Source of the DNA: Semisulcospira habei
Lineage: Eukaryota > Mollusca > Gastropoda > Semisulcospiridae
Length of the DNA stretch: 64,000 nucleotides
Assembly (NCBI GenBank): GCA_036245525.1
Contig: BTPG01000004.1
Location: forward strand, 163,375,025-163,439,024
Reading direction: 5' to 3'
Shown: in pieces, positions 34,911-42,499 of the stretch
Position numbering within the stretch: position 1 is the first letter of the stretch
Layout of the letters: the number at the start of each line of letters is the position of its first letter
Notes under the pieces: generated by a model
Told to the model about the DNA's origin: nothing
The model's input: only the letters and a program-made list of their open reading frames with translations
Database searches by the model: none
Translations under genes and position numbers: made by a program

Positions 34911-36117
34911 GGTTAGTTCTTTTTTTTGTTGGTTTGGGGTGGTGGTATTTGTTTTGGTTAGTCTTGTTGGGAGTTTGTGGTTGCATTTGTGTCTTACGTT
35001 TATGTGGGGGGATATGAGTGTTGTTGTGATGCGGTGTTAAATAATTAGCGTATTGGTTTTTTATGCATTTTTTTCGTGGGTAGCTCCGTTCTCTCTTTTC
35101 AGCTTTTACAAGTCTATTTACTACCTTGCCGCTAAAGTATTTCCGGAGCAGCTTCTCAAACTTTGGTTGTACATCAAAATTTGTTTTACTGTTTTTTAAA
35201 GTTCTTGGAATCCTGCTTTCTGGTCCTGCTTAGCAAGGGTTTTCCGGCGTGATACAGTTCCTTCCTGTAACAGCTTTTTTCATTTCTCGGGCCCTGTTCT
35301 TATAAGTTCTGTTGATGTTATCTTTGTTGAGTTAATGTAAATAAGTGTCATTTGACTAATAAAGCCTTCCGTATACAAGACAAAGCCTTTCTAATAATTT
35401 TAAAACCTCGTTTGCACAATACCCAGCACGCACCACTCCCCGCCGCCAACCCAGCACCAGATCCGACCCAAACACCCTCCAGATCGACCCTCCCCATCGT
35501 GCGATTGTTTTGCCCTTCGCCTCTCCCTCCCGCGCGCCCTCTCCCTTCCTTCTCCCTCCTCGTTCGTATCTTTCGTTTTCCTTATCTTGATTTCCTTTTT
35601 TTTTTTTCCAAGCCTTCCACTGTTTTAGCGACACAATTGATACTTGATAACTTTTTATTGGATTTATCGTTGTAAGTGGCTTCCTCTTGTTTGAGTTGTT
35701 AGCCCCTATTTGGTACTGTGTCGTGGCGGTGATTTTAAAACGGTCAGGATGTGGGGCGGTTGAAGCATGTAAGCTAGCCCGCGGTTTATAATATCGTTTT
35801 GTTGTTTTTGTTGTGTGATTTTTGGTGTAGTGCGTTTGGCCTCTGGCTGAACTACAAGGGAGTTGTTTCGCGATCTTGCTTTTGCTAGTTTTGTTTTGCA
35901 TCTACATATGTTTGGTTTCCTTGGGCATTTATCTTTGTGGGGATTGTTTTTTCTCTGAGTTTCTGAGGCAAAATCGTTATTCTTTCGTTAGTTTAGTGAC
36001 ATCTTTCTTTGACAGGGATTTAAGCTTTGGTTGTTTAGTTACTACGCGATTATTCTCCCCCTATGCTTTCCACCCCCCCTGAGGATGGTTGTGATGTNNN
36101 NNNNNNNNNNNNNNNNN
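34876..36117. mobile_element. 1.24-kb foreign insertion with gap, identity unknown
   Basis: Sequence from ttttaccaatgccatgcgtt to the N gap interrupts the coiled-coil gene: the decayed copy at 4190-4232 reads straight through the same point. It is T-rich on the plus strand with an AATAAA near 35360 and C-rich patches. No coding frame, terminal repeat or target duplication can be shown, partly because its right end is lost in the gap. An LTR or a mis-joined contig are both possible. Confidence 0.7.
36098..36117. other. Assembly gap, 20 N
   Basis: Twenty Ns between the foreign insertion and the resumed Polinton sequence (atgataggttatttaatg). The true gap length is unknown, so the insertion could be larger than it appears. 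Confidence 0.99.
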
Positions 36118-36129
36118 ATGATAGGTTAT

Positions 36130-37356
36130 TTAATGAAACAGGTAAAGAAGTAATATTCCTACTCCAGTAAGGCCAATTACCAATGCAGTTCTCTCGGATT
36201 CATGTGTGTCAGGGGTTGACTGTACTGGTTGTATAGCTGTTGGAGCAAGGGAAGTAATCACTTGTAATGTTTTTTTCAACTGTACGTGCACAGTTGTTCC
36301 TCCTAAATTTACAGATTTATTGAGACCTAGTTTTTGATCACTCCCAGCAACAATGATTTCATTATTATAATTTGTTATTGTACCCATTTGGAGTTGAAGG
36401 TCAGATGGTAACATGTATAACCCAGTGCCAACTACAAAGTCAACTTTTGATCTGGCATATCTGAGAACGTCTTGGTAGCGTTGTATGCTTGATGGGAGAT
36501 CAACTACTGAATTTACTGAATCTTCAAGATTAGCGAGAAACTGTTTTTGTGCTTCAAATTTACCACTTCCATTCAGAATATTAGATTTTGTTAATGATTG
36601 TGCACCTAGTATACACCAGACATATGTTCTGATAGACTCATTGACGCGCTCGACTCCTGCTTGAGTAAATCCGTCACTCCTGTCCAAGACAAATGTGGTC
36701 CACGCATTAGTCTGTTTCTGTTCAATTGAGCCTAACCACACTTCAGATTTTGATGAGAATGAAGTGTAGGGAGGCCAGTAATCTTGAGGGTATTGTCTGT
36801 GACTCAAAGCATAATATAATGTACCAATGCCGTGGTGATCATCAAGTTTTTGTGTGAAGTCATACTTAGTGCTTATGTTAAATTCATTACAGATGCGTTC
36901 AAATGCTTTCATATCCATGGGGTTGTTATACCTGTTAAAACTGGATTCAGTGGGTAGTGGTGTATGCAGTTCTGACAGTATACGTCTAAGCTGGTAATAA
37001 ACATGGAAACGATACACAGACCTAATCAGTTTGTTTGAGTGATTCAAATGGTCTGTAAATGAAACACCACAGCCTGTAGTAGAACACAGTATAGCAAAGT
37101 TGAGTTGGTTTTGAAACATCTGTAGTGGACTTGAAGACCACTTTCTTGCTGTAGCATCGTCTGTTATTGGAGGGTTTAGGTAATGATCAAAAGGGTTGGG
37201 TACTTTGACTTGAAATAAATCTTGTTCAGACACAGCAATATCAAGCTGATTTAACTGAATTATTTTCTGTTCATAAGTAGGTGCAACATTATATTTGGCA
37301 TTCACATTGAATTGAAATGCGTTTGTAGTGGTAATGGTTGGTGATTTAAATTCCAT
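36130..37356 (-). CDS. Polinton 408-residue C-terminally anchored protein
   Basis: Complete frame from ATG at 37356. Contains YEQKIIQLNQLDIAV, KVPNPFDHYLNPP, a conserved RVNESIRTYVWCILGAQSLT block (about residues 238-257), KQFLANLEDSVNSVVDLPSS, and GTGLYMLPSDLQLQMGTI with NNEIIVAGSDQ. Near the C-terminus a short variable linker leads to one membrane helix, ALVIGLTGVGILLLYLF. Same gene is present, decayed, at 4209-5483. Its last codons overlap antisense the end of the coiled-coil gene. Conserved in this class of element; no biochemical role is assigned. A single C-terminal anchor suggests a virion or inner-membrane protein. Confidence 0.8.
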   Translation of the reverse strand: MEFKSPTITTTNAFQFNVNAKYNVAPTYEQKIIQLNQLDIAVSEQDLFQVKVPNPFDHYLNPPITDDATARKWSSSPLQMFQNQLNFAILCSTTGCGVSFTDHLNHSNKLIRSVYRFHVYYQLRRILSELHTPLPTESSFNRYNNPMDMKAFERICNEFNISTKYDFTQKLDDHHGIGTLYYALSHRQYPQDYWPPYTSFSSKSEVWLGSIEQKQTNAWTTFVLDRSDGFTQAGVERVNESIRTYVWCILGAQSLTKSNILNGSGKFEAQKQFLANLEDSVNSVVDLPSSIQRYQDVLRYARSKVDFVVGTGLYMLPSDLQLQMGTITNYNNEIIVAGSDQKLGLNKSVNLGGTTVHVQLKKTLQVITSLAPTAIQPVQSTPDTHESERTALVIGLTGVGILLLYLFH

Positions 37357-37379
37357 CCTTTTTTTATGTGATAATAAAA
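37357..37379. promoter_or_regulatory. 23-bp divergent intergenic region
   Basis: Only 23 bp separate divergent start codons. Outward readings are cataaaaaaaggATG (minus) and gtgataataaaaATG (plus). The corresponding region of the decayed copy (5484-5510, 27 bp) keeps both A-rich elements. Confidence 0.6.
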
Positions 37380-38093
37380 ATGTTTATTACCTTAACAAAT
37401 CTTGACACAAGCAAACCAATGTGGTTAACTAATGGGATTGATAATCGTGATGGTAGCAAGGCTGTAGCTATCCATGAAATGTTCTACACAGTAAAGTGGT
37501 TTAATGTAACGGATGATGAAAATTATTCTGTAAGTGGAACTCTTGATGGTATTGAGAAGGGTGATACTTTACGAGCCGGATATTATGACTTTTGTACTTT
37601 AGCTGAATGGCTTCAAAATGAATTTAAAATTAAAGCAACTTTAAACCCAGCTAATTTACTTGTTTCAATTGATTTTCCGAAAAGTGGTCAGTTTTCTTTA
37701 TCAATTAGTCTTTTATTATTACTTGGATTTTTTAAAACAATAACACATCCAGATGAAGATTGGTCACAATCAGTTGGTAGTCTACTATCACCAAAAAAAC
37801 CAAGAATAACTGGCAGATATCCTGTTCATTTGTCAGTACACACAGTGCTAAATGTTCATTTGAAAGAACTGAACACTACTGAAAATGTACACAATGGAAA
37901 GCCTTCAACTTTGTTAAGATGCTTGCCGACTGGAACTGCCCCATATTGTGAAAATGTGGTTGCTAGATTTCCTAATTCTCAGTTTAAAAAATTAGGTTCT
38001 AGTTTCTTTGAATCATTGTGCTTATCTGTAACTAATCAGAATGGTAAACCAGTTGTAATGCATGATTTTTATGTTGTTTTGGAAATTAAATAA
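37380..38093 (+). CDS. Putative minor capsid (penton-like) protein
   Basis: 237 residues from ATG at 37380 (upstream in-frame GTG rejected). The C-terminal half has the pattern LSVHTVLNVHLKEL, NGKPSTLLRCLPTG, FFESLCLSVTNQNGKPV and HDFYVVLEIK. This matches my recollection of the conserved strands of Polinton/adintovirus penton-type minor capsid proteins (LLR-x-P, then an I-x-L-x-D-x-x-G-x-P strand pair at the C-terminus). By family role it would form vertices together with the major capsid protein. Single jelly-roll fold is inferred, not shown. First of a run of same-strand genes through the integrase. Confidence 0.55.
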   Translation: MFITLTNLDTSKPMWLTNGIDNRDGSKAVAIHEMFYTVKWFNVTDDENYSVSGTLDGIEKGDTLRAGYYDFCTLAEWLQNEFKIKATLNPANLLVSIDFPKSGQFSLSISLLLLLGFFKTITHPDEDWSQSVGSLLSPKKPRITGRYPVHLSVHTVLNVHLKELNTTENVHNGKPSTLLRCLPTGTAPYCENVVARFPNSQFKKLGSSFFESLCLSVTNQNGKPVVMHDFYVVLEIK

Positions 38094-38113
38094 TTTTATT
38101 TTTGTTTATAAAA

Positions 38114-38998
38114 ATGAGTGGTCTTGGTCCAAAGCCGAGAATCATACCAGTTGCGTGTCCAGTAACAGAGTTGAAAGATTTGGCAGACGTACAGGATTTT
38201 GAGAAAGAGGGAGAAATTGGAGAAATATATGGTTTTGAACTTGATTCCTATGGCATGTACAAGAGAAAAGTAATTGTTGACATGAAAGATGGTGAAAGAC
38301 AGATTCCTAAACTTGGTCAGCTACGTGATGTTACTGTGCCTGTTGCGCCTAATCTTGTAAATAATGTGCCCTACAACTTAATACATGTGGGTACTAAATG
38401 GGTTGTTTCACCTGTACCGGCACCACCACCCACAATTGACTGGGACATAAAGATTGAATTTATTAGTCCTTATGTATACACTGATGATGAAGGCGCCTTA
38501 GTGTTTAGGAAGGTTGTTAATTCTGGGCCGCTTATTGTAAGCCTTGTTCCAAGTTTTGCCCTAGACAACAATAGCAGAGAAAAACTGAAAGTTGAAAATT
38601 ATGAGAAACGAAGATATCTTCTTACAACTAGAAAGGGTAGATCAGATACTTCTGTTGTGTTTATGCCAGCAAGCTTAGTCGTGGCTAGAGAAGCGACAAT
38701 AGTATTTGAAATTATCATGAAATCTGTTGCTACTGCTAAAGAGGCTCAAATTGCACAAGGAATTAAACTTACATGGGATGAAACAGTATCAGAATCATCA
38801 AAGGTCTTTATTGCTATTACAAAAAATAATGATGTTATTAATGTTTCGAGCAGTATTCCAGCTGTCAAGGTGGTGGTTGACAAAACAACTTTTGTTCGTC
38901 TAACTTACATAAACCTTGAACACATTGATCTTGTTGCATTTTATTATGCCAGCAAATTGTATAATTTTGAAGAGTTGCAAAATGTAATTGCTGATTAA
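38114..38998 (+). CDS. Polinton 294-residue conserved protein, unknown function
   Basis: ATG at 38114 (MSGLGPKPRIIPVACPV) after ttataaaa, 20 bp after the previous stop. No catalytic motif, no clear membrane helix. It has a proline-rich SPVPAPPPTIDWDIKIEF stretch about a third of the way in and ends FEELQNVIAD. The close counterpart at 6630-7505 is also open. Position among capsid-type genes suggests a structural role; that is inference. Confidence 0.75.
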   Translation: MSGLGPKPRIIPVACPVTELKDLADVQDFEKEGEIGEIYGFELDSYGMYKRKVIVDMKDGERQIPKLGQLRDVTVPVAPNLVNNVPYNLIHVGTKWVVSPVPAPPPTIDWDIKIEFISPYVYTDDEGALVFRKVVNSGPLIVSLVPSFALDNNSREKLKVENYEKRRYLLTTRKGRSDTSVVFMPASLVVAREATIVFEIIMKSVATAKEAQIAQGIKLTWDETVSESSKVFIAITKNNDVINVSSSIPAVKVVVDKTTFVRLTYINLEHIDLVAFYYASKLYNFEELQNVIAD

Positions 38999-39019
38999 AA
39001 AAATATTTGTAAATAAAAA

Positions 39020-39655
39020 ATGGTGAACTTGTATCCACAAATACCACCTGAGCAGCTTGAGCCTATTGAGCGTGATAAAACATTAAAGGCAGATTCATTT
39101 CATTTAATGAATATTACAGAAGCGTTGAAGTATTTGGAAGAAGAACAAGCAAAATACTCGAGGTGTAAACGCCGTTACAATACGGTTTTCAATTCTGTAC
39201 ACAACACATCAATGGCCATGGGGGTGTTTTCAGCCGGATTATCTGTAGGAGGTATAACTCTTTTTGCAACGGGGGTGGGAAGTGTTATAGGAATTGCTGT
39301 TGAAGGTATTGGTCTTGTCACAAGTCTAGCATGCTTTGGTATGGAAGCCATTAACAAAAGATTTTATATGAAGTTGCAGAAGCATGAAGCATTAAGTACG
39401 CTCGCAGCAGCTAAGCTGACGAGTATAAAACTTATTATTAGTAAGGCTTTGGAAAATAATGAAATTGATGACGAAGAATTTAAGCGAGTCCAGGATGATT
39501 TGGCTAACTATAAACAACAAAAATCTGAAATACAGAATAAGATGCGTAGTCAGGCTGTAAATGTTGAAGAGCTAAAGAAATCTTTTTTAGAACAAGGAAA
39601 AAAGATAGGCGTAGAAGAAACTATGAAAAAAGTTCGAGAACTTACAAGCAAGTAA
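39020..39655 (+). CDS. Polinton 211-residue hydrophobic protein
   Basis: ATG at 39020 after gtaaataaaaa, 21 bp after the previous stop. Order: short N-terminal region with LMNITEALKYLEEE, KYSRCKRRYNTVFNSV, two glycine-rich hydrophobic segments (FSAGLSVGGITLFATGVG and IGIAVEGIGLVTSLACFG), INKRFYMKLQKHEALSTL, then a charged helical C-terminus (IDDEEFKRVQDDL). This Cys-Arg-Arg-Tyr plus GVG plus KHE arrangement recurs in animal Polinton-like elements. The paired hydrophobic segments suggest membrane insertion, perhaps membrane penetration. Followed in the -1 frame by a late-domain peptide. Confidence 0.8.
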   Translation: MVNLYPQIPPEQLEPIERDKTLKADSFHLMNITEALKYLEEEQAKYSRCKRRYNTVFNSVHNTSMAMGVFSAGLSVGGITLFATGVGSVIGIAVEGIGLVTSLACFGMEAINKRFYMKLQKHEALSTLAAAKLTSIKLIISKALENNEIDDEEFKRVQDDLANYKQQKSEIQNKMRSQAVNVEELKKSFLEQGKKIGVEETMKKVRELTSK

Positions 39656-39756
39656 CGATAGGTTTTGGTAATCCATTATTTTTGTCATACACTTCGCAAA
39701 GAGATGTCATGCCTGCTCATTTGACGCCATCAGCTCCACCACCAGATTATTACTAA
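39568..39756 (+). CDS. Short frame with overlapping PSAP and PPDY late-domain motifs
   Basis: Open for 62 codons, -1 relative to the 211-residue gene, beginning inside it and running 100 bp beyond its stop. No in-frame ATG precedes the conserved part. A basic stretch (RTRKKDRRRR) lies in the overlap; the distal part reads FGNPLFLSYTSQRD and ends PSAPPPDYY. PSAP binds TSG101 and PPxY binds NEDD4-family ligases in budding viruses (established for retroviruses and others). The same frame in the decayed copy (8537-8728) keeps the motifs. Expression by frameshifting, splicing or a non-AUG start is open. Confidence 0.55.
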   Translation, partial: RAKEIFFRTRKKDRRRRNYEKSSRTYKQVTIGFGNPLFLSYTSQRDVMPAHLTPSAPPPDYY

Positions 39757-39823
39757 AAAAAAGTTTTCTTATTGTCCTTGTAACTTGAGAAATCTGTCCG
39801 AGTGTCTTATGACTTGGGTTAAG

Positions 39824-39902
39824 AACTTATGATAACTAACGTCAAAGTTACTTGTAAGTTGTAGGTAACTTTGAAATTAGTTATCAAGTAAGATCATAAG
39901 TT
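39824..39902. promoter_or_regulatory. Nested intergenic stem-loop
   Basis: Perfect complementary blocks nest around one centre: aacttatgat/atcataagtt, ataactaa/ttagttat and tcaaagttac/gtaactttga, with a loop of about 13 bases. It lies between the late-domain frame and the 115-residue gene. The decayed copy has a different but also repeat-rich hairpin here (ggtaac/gttacc near 8870). Candidate transcript 3' end or processing signal. Confidence 0.6.
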
Positions 39903-39940
39903 ATTCACAGGTAAAGTTTTTTTTTTTTTTCATTATAAAA

Positions 39941-40288
39941 ATGAATCAAGACGAATTACTTCTTCTAAACGATATCTGTGCTGTAGAGAACAAAGACGTA
40001 GACTCCAAAAAACAGCGGCTTTTGTCTGTAATTGTCTCAGGCAAATCAAAGACTTATCTAGGAAGACAATACATGATAGAGGATATTGAATCTCTAACCT
40101 CTGACGAGCTAATCAAGCTTCATTCTAAATATGAAAACCACATTGCCTCACTAATGACACGTGATTTAAGCAGGTCTATAATATTCCTATATACAAAAGC
40201 TGTAAGTCATTTCCTACCTGTGGATAGTGACAGTCTATCACACGACCTTGAAAGCAATCCTATTGTTTCAGTTCAATTGGTAAATTAG
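39941..40288 (+). pseudogene. Polinton small protein (115 residues), probable 3' frameshift
   Basis: ATG at 39941 after cattataaaa. Contains KTYLGRQYMIEDIESLTSDE and MTRDLSRSIIFLYTKAVSHF then LPVDSDSLSHDLESNP, a pattern familiar from Polinton-like elements in other animals. The frame stops at 40288, but the -1 frame continues immediately with a hydrophobic segment (MFYKFGNYLAPVVTLLV, 40300-40350) of the sort expected at the C-terminus of this family. I therefore read it as a single-base break, or a programmed shift. Product role unknown. Confidence 0.65.
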
Positions 40289-40396
40289 CATGTGTCATGT
40301 TTTACAAGTTTGGAAATTACCTTGCACCTGTCGTAACCCTTCTTGTTACTGGGAGTCATATTGATTTTTCGAAAATAAATTTTACTGCAGAAGAAA

Positions 40397-40846
40397 ATGG
40401 ACGAAACCCAGGCGACTCCACAACTGAACCCTGTTTTGACACAGGTTCAAACTGTGACGAAGACTAAAAGTCCAGGCCGTGTTGATGCTGGAAAAAGATT
40501 AGCTGAATATAATAGGCAAAAAAAATTACAGCTTAAGGCACAAACAGAAAAGACTCATGTAACTGATCCACCGTCAGGATCGTCAGGACCTGTGTCAGTA
40601 CCGTCACACCTTCATGAAAGTGAGAGACAAACAACTAAGTCTGACCCTGACCCCGAACCTCAAACAACAAAATATGTAGTTGCCGGATTTGTTGTCGGAT
40701 TTGGTTACGTAGGTTATCAATTATACAAAAAATACAAACCACAGACTCGTACAGTGACCAAAAAATCAGACACTCCAAAAACAAAACCAGAAGTCGCCAC
40801 ATTACCAGTAACATCCAAAGCCGTTGACCCATTTTTTATGCAGTAA
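40397..40846 (+). CDS. Polinton 149-residue single-pass membrane protein
   Basis: ATG at 40397 after aagaaa, the least typical start context in the element (AATAAA is 20 bp upstream). The N-terminus includes DAGKRLAEYNRQKKLQLKAQ, a basic helical stretch; a Ser/Pro/Glu-rich middle; one hydrophobic segment (YVVAGFVVGFGYVGYQLY, about residues 94-111) followed by KKYKP, so probably anchored with a basic inner flank. Similar AGK-x-LAEYN proteins occur in other Polinton-type elements. Role unknown. Confidence 0.7.
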   Translation: MDETQATPQLNPVLTQVQTVTKTKSPGRVDAGKRLAEYNRQKKLQLKAQTEKTHVTDPPSGSSGPVSVPSHLHESERQTTKSDPDPEPQTTKYVVAGFVVGFGYVGYQLYKKYKPQTRTVTKKSDTPKTKPEVATLPVTSKAVDPFFMQ

Positions 40847-40881
40847 ATAAAAATATTATTTTAATTTTTCTTGCCTAAGAA

Positions 40882-41110
40882 ATGAACGACTCAAAAAATT
40901 TAATGAACCTTGTGTATCACTGCCGTAATCAGCGGATTAGCAGTAGCTTATTCTATGCTGGGAAAAAGTCTACTCAAAATGAAATCAGCAGACCTCAGTA
41001 GACTCGATTTCGAAGACAGCACTAAGCTAATTGTAGTTGTTACAGCGTCGATTGCGACAAAAGACTTTCTTGTCAAGCAGGGAATTATTCCTGAAAATGT
41101 TTCTATGTAA
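40882..41110 (+). pseudogene. Polinton small membrane protein, frameshift near start
   Basis: An ATG at 40882 (MNDSKNLMNL) is followed by a frame that soon stops, while the +1 frame from about 40910 encodes CITAVISGLAVAYSMLG, a membrane helix, then KSADLSRLDFEDSTKL and IVVVTASIATKDFLVKQGI. The open frame itself has only a TTG-type beginning or an internal ATG at 40955. A one-base indel near 40905 is the simplest reading. Homologous short proteins with a TM helix and a V-x-ASIATK motif occur in related elements. Confidence 0.6.
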
Positions 41111-41121
41111 ATAAAAATATT

Positions 41122-41556
41122 ATGGCGACGATAGCTATTATGATAGGAGGTGCTATGGTTAATGCTCTGGCATTTAGTGGCTCTAATTATCTCTTTTCAA
41201 AAATGGGTAGAGAAGAATCTGCAGAAGAATTAAAACGTCATAATGAAGCATCTGAAAAACTTGCTCAAGCCCAGCAAGATTATGAAAAGAATAGAATTGA
41301 GAAACTTGATTTCATCAATGAAAAACTCAGGCTTGAAGGTCACGCACAGCATACGTTTTCAAATACAGACGAAGCAATCCGTGAGTATTTTTTAGTCACG
41401 GGTGAAGATATGTCTATCCCAAAACCAAAACTAAGTGACTATTACAAACCAAGCACACAACAAAGAAACGGGGAGATAATCTTTGTTCTAGTGGGAATGA
41501 CATTTGTTTATTTTACAGGAGTTTTCATTGCTAGAAAAAATGGCAGCCGAAAATAA
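41122..41556 (+). CDS. Polinton 144-residue two-helix membrane protein
   Basis: ATG at 41122 after aaataaaaatatt. N-terminal hydrophobic segment IAIMIGGAMVNALAFSGSNYLF, then a charged coiled-coil part with ELKRHNEASEKLAQAQQDYE, RIEKLDFINEKLR, and IREYFLV; C-terminal membrane helix IIFVLVGMTFVYFTGVFIA followed by RKNGSRK. The NALAFSGSNYLFS plus KRH plus LDFIN pattern is widespread in Polinton/adintovirus-like elements. It overlaps the integrase start by 17 bp. Function unknown; probably a virion membrane protein. Confidence 0.75.
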   Translation: MATIAIMIGGAMVNALAFSGSNYLFSKMGREESAEELKRHNEASEKLAQAQQDYEKNRIEKLDFINEKLRLEGHAQHTFSNTDEAIREYFLVTGEDMSIPKPKLSDYYKPSTQQRNGEIIFVLVGMTFVYFTGVFIARKNGSRK

Positions 41557-42499
41557 ACTATCAAAAATATATTACTCTCCATCAGGCTATTGGAAAGGAG
41601 CAACAGCTATTCAGAAATTACATGCCGCTGTGGGCGGAGATATAACACTCAATCAAGTCAAGCAATGGTTACAGAGACAGGCAATTTGGCAGATATATTT
41701 ACCTGCTCCAAGAAAAATAACAAGACCCCATTTTGAAAACACTACCCCAAATGACACACACCAAATGGACCTCCTGTTCTTACCACATGACACAATAAGA
41801 AAGAAACGATACAAGTATGCACTGACTGTTGTAGACATTGCTTCAAGGTATAAAGACGCTGAACCCATATCTGACAAAACAGCCAGTACAGTTGCTACAG
41901 CATTAACAAAAATATATGGTCGAGGCCCTTTAAGATACCCCAGACTAGTGCAGGTTGATGACGGATCAGAATTCAAAGGTGCAGTTAATCAGTTATTTGC
42001 TAAGCATGGCATACTGGTCAGACGCGGTATTCCAGGTGTGCACAGATCACAGGCAATTGTAGAAAATTTCAATAAACAGTTGTCAGAGAGACTTTTCAGT
42101 TACCAGTATTCTAAGGAACTCATGCATGACACCCGTAACACGGAGTGGGTTAAGAGATTACCACATGTGATAAAAGCAATGAATAATGAAGGACACCCTA
42201 AGCCTGCTGATGCTATTAAATTGAAAACAATTGCAGAGCCAAAAAAAGGGCCAACCCCACCTCCAGACACAAGTTTATTTACCAAACAGGTGAGATATTT
42301 ATATCAACCAGGGGAAGCTGAAAATGACATAAGACGCAGGGCGACAGACCCCATCTGGTCAACATCTGTTCATAATATAAAAAAAATAATCCCTGGTCCA
42401 GACGCAACAATATATTATCTGTATGAGCCTGCGCCTCAGAGGGCATTTGTCAGAGAAGAATTACAGATTATTCCCCCAGACACCGTTACGCATTTTTAA
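41540..42499 (+). CDS. INT: Retroviral-type (RVE) DDE integrase
   Basis: 320 residues from ATG at 41540. N-terminal region has YYSPSGYWKGATAIQKLHAA; the RVE core carries D77 (HQMDLLF), D140 (VQVDDGSEF) and E175 (AIVENFN), with 34 residues between the last two. A C-terminal barrel-like region follows (FTKQVRYLYQPG ... AFVREELQIIP). Family role: joins the element's ends to host DNA with 6-bp staggered cuts, leaving 6-bp duplications. All catalytic residues are present and the frame is intact. The last 14 bp overlap the end of the polymerase gene on the other strand. Confidence 0.93.
   Translation: MAAENKLSKIYYSPSGYWKGATAIQKLHAAVGGDITLNQVKQWLQRQAIWQIYLPAPRKITRPHFENTTPNDTHQMDLLFLPHDTIRKKRYKYALTVVDIASRYKDAEPISDKTASTVATALTKIYGRGPLRYPRLVQVDDGSEFKGAVNQLFAKHGILVRRGIPGVHRSQAIVENFNKQLSERLFSYQYSKELMHDTRNTEWVKRLPHVIKAMNNEGHPKPADAIKLKTIAEPKKGPTPPPDTSLFTKQVRYLYQPGEAENDIRRRATDPIWSTSVHNIKKIIPGPDATIYYLYEPAPQRAFVREELQIIPPDTVTHF

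Noticed and set aside
35352..35901. Two overlapping frames in the 1.24-kb insertion
   Set aside because: Low-complexity, Ser/Pro or Lys/Arg rich, on opposite strands, with no domain.
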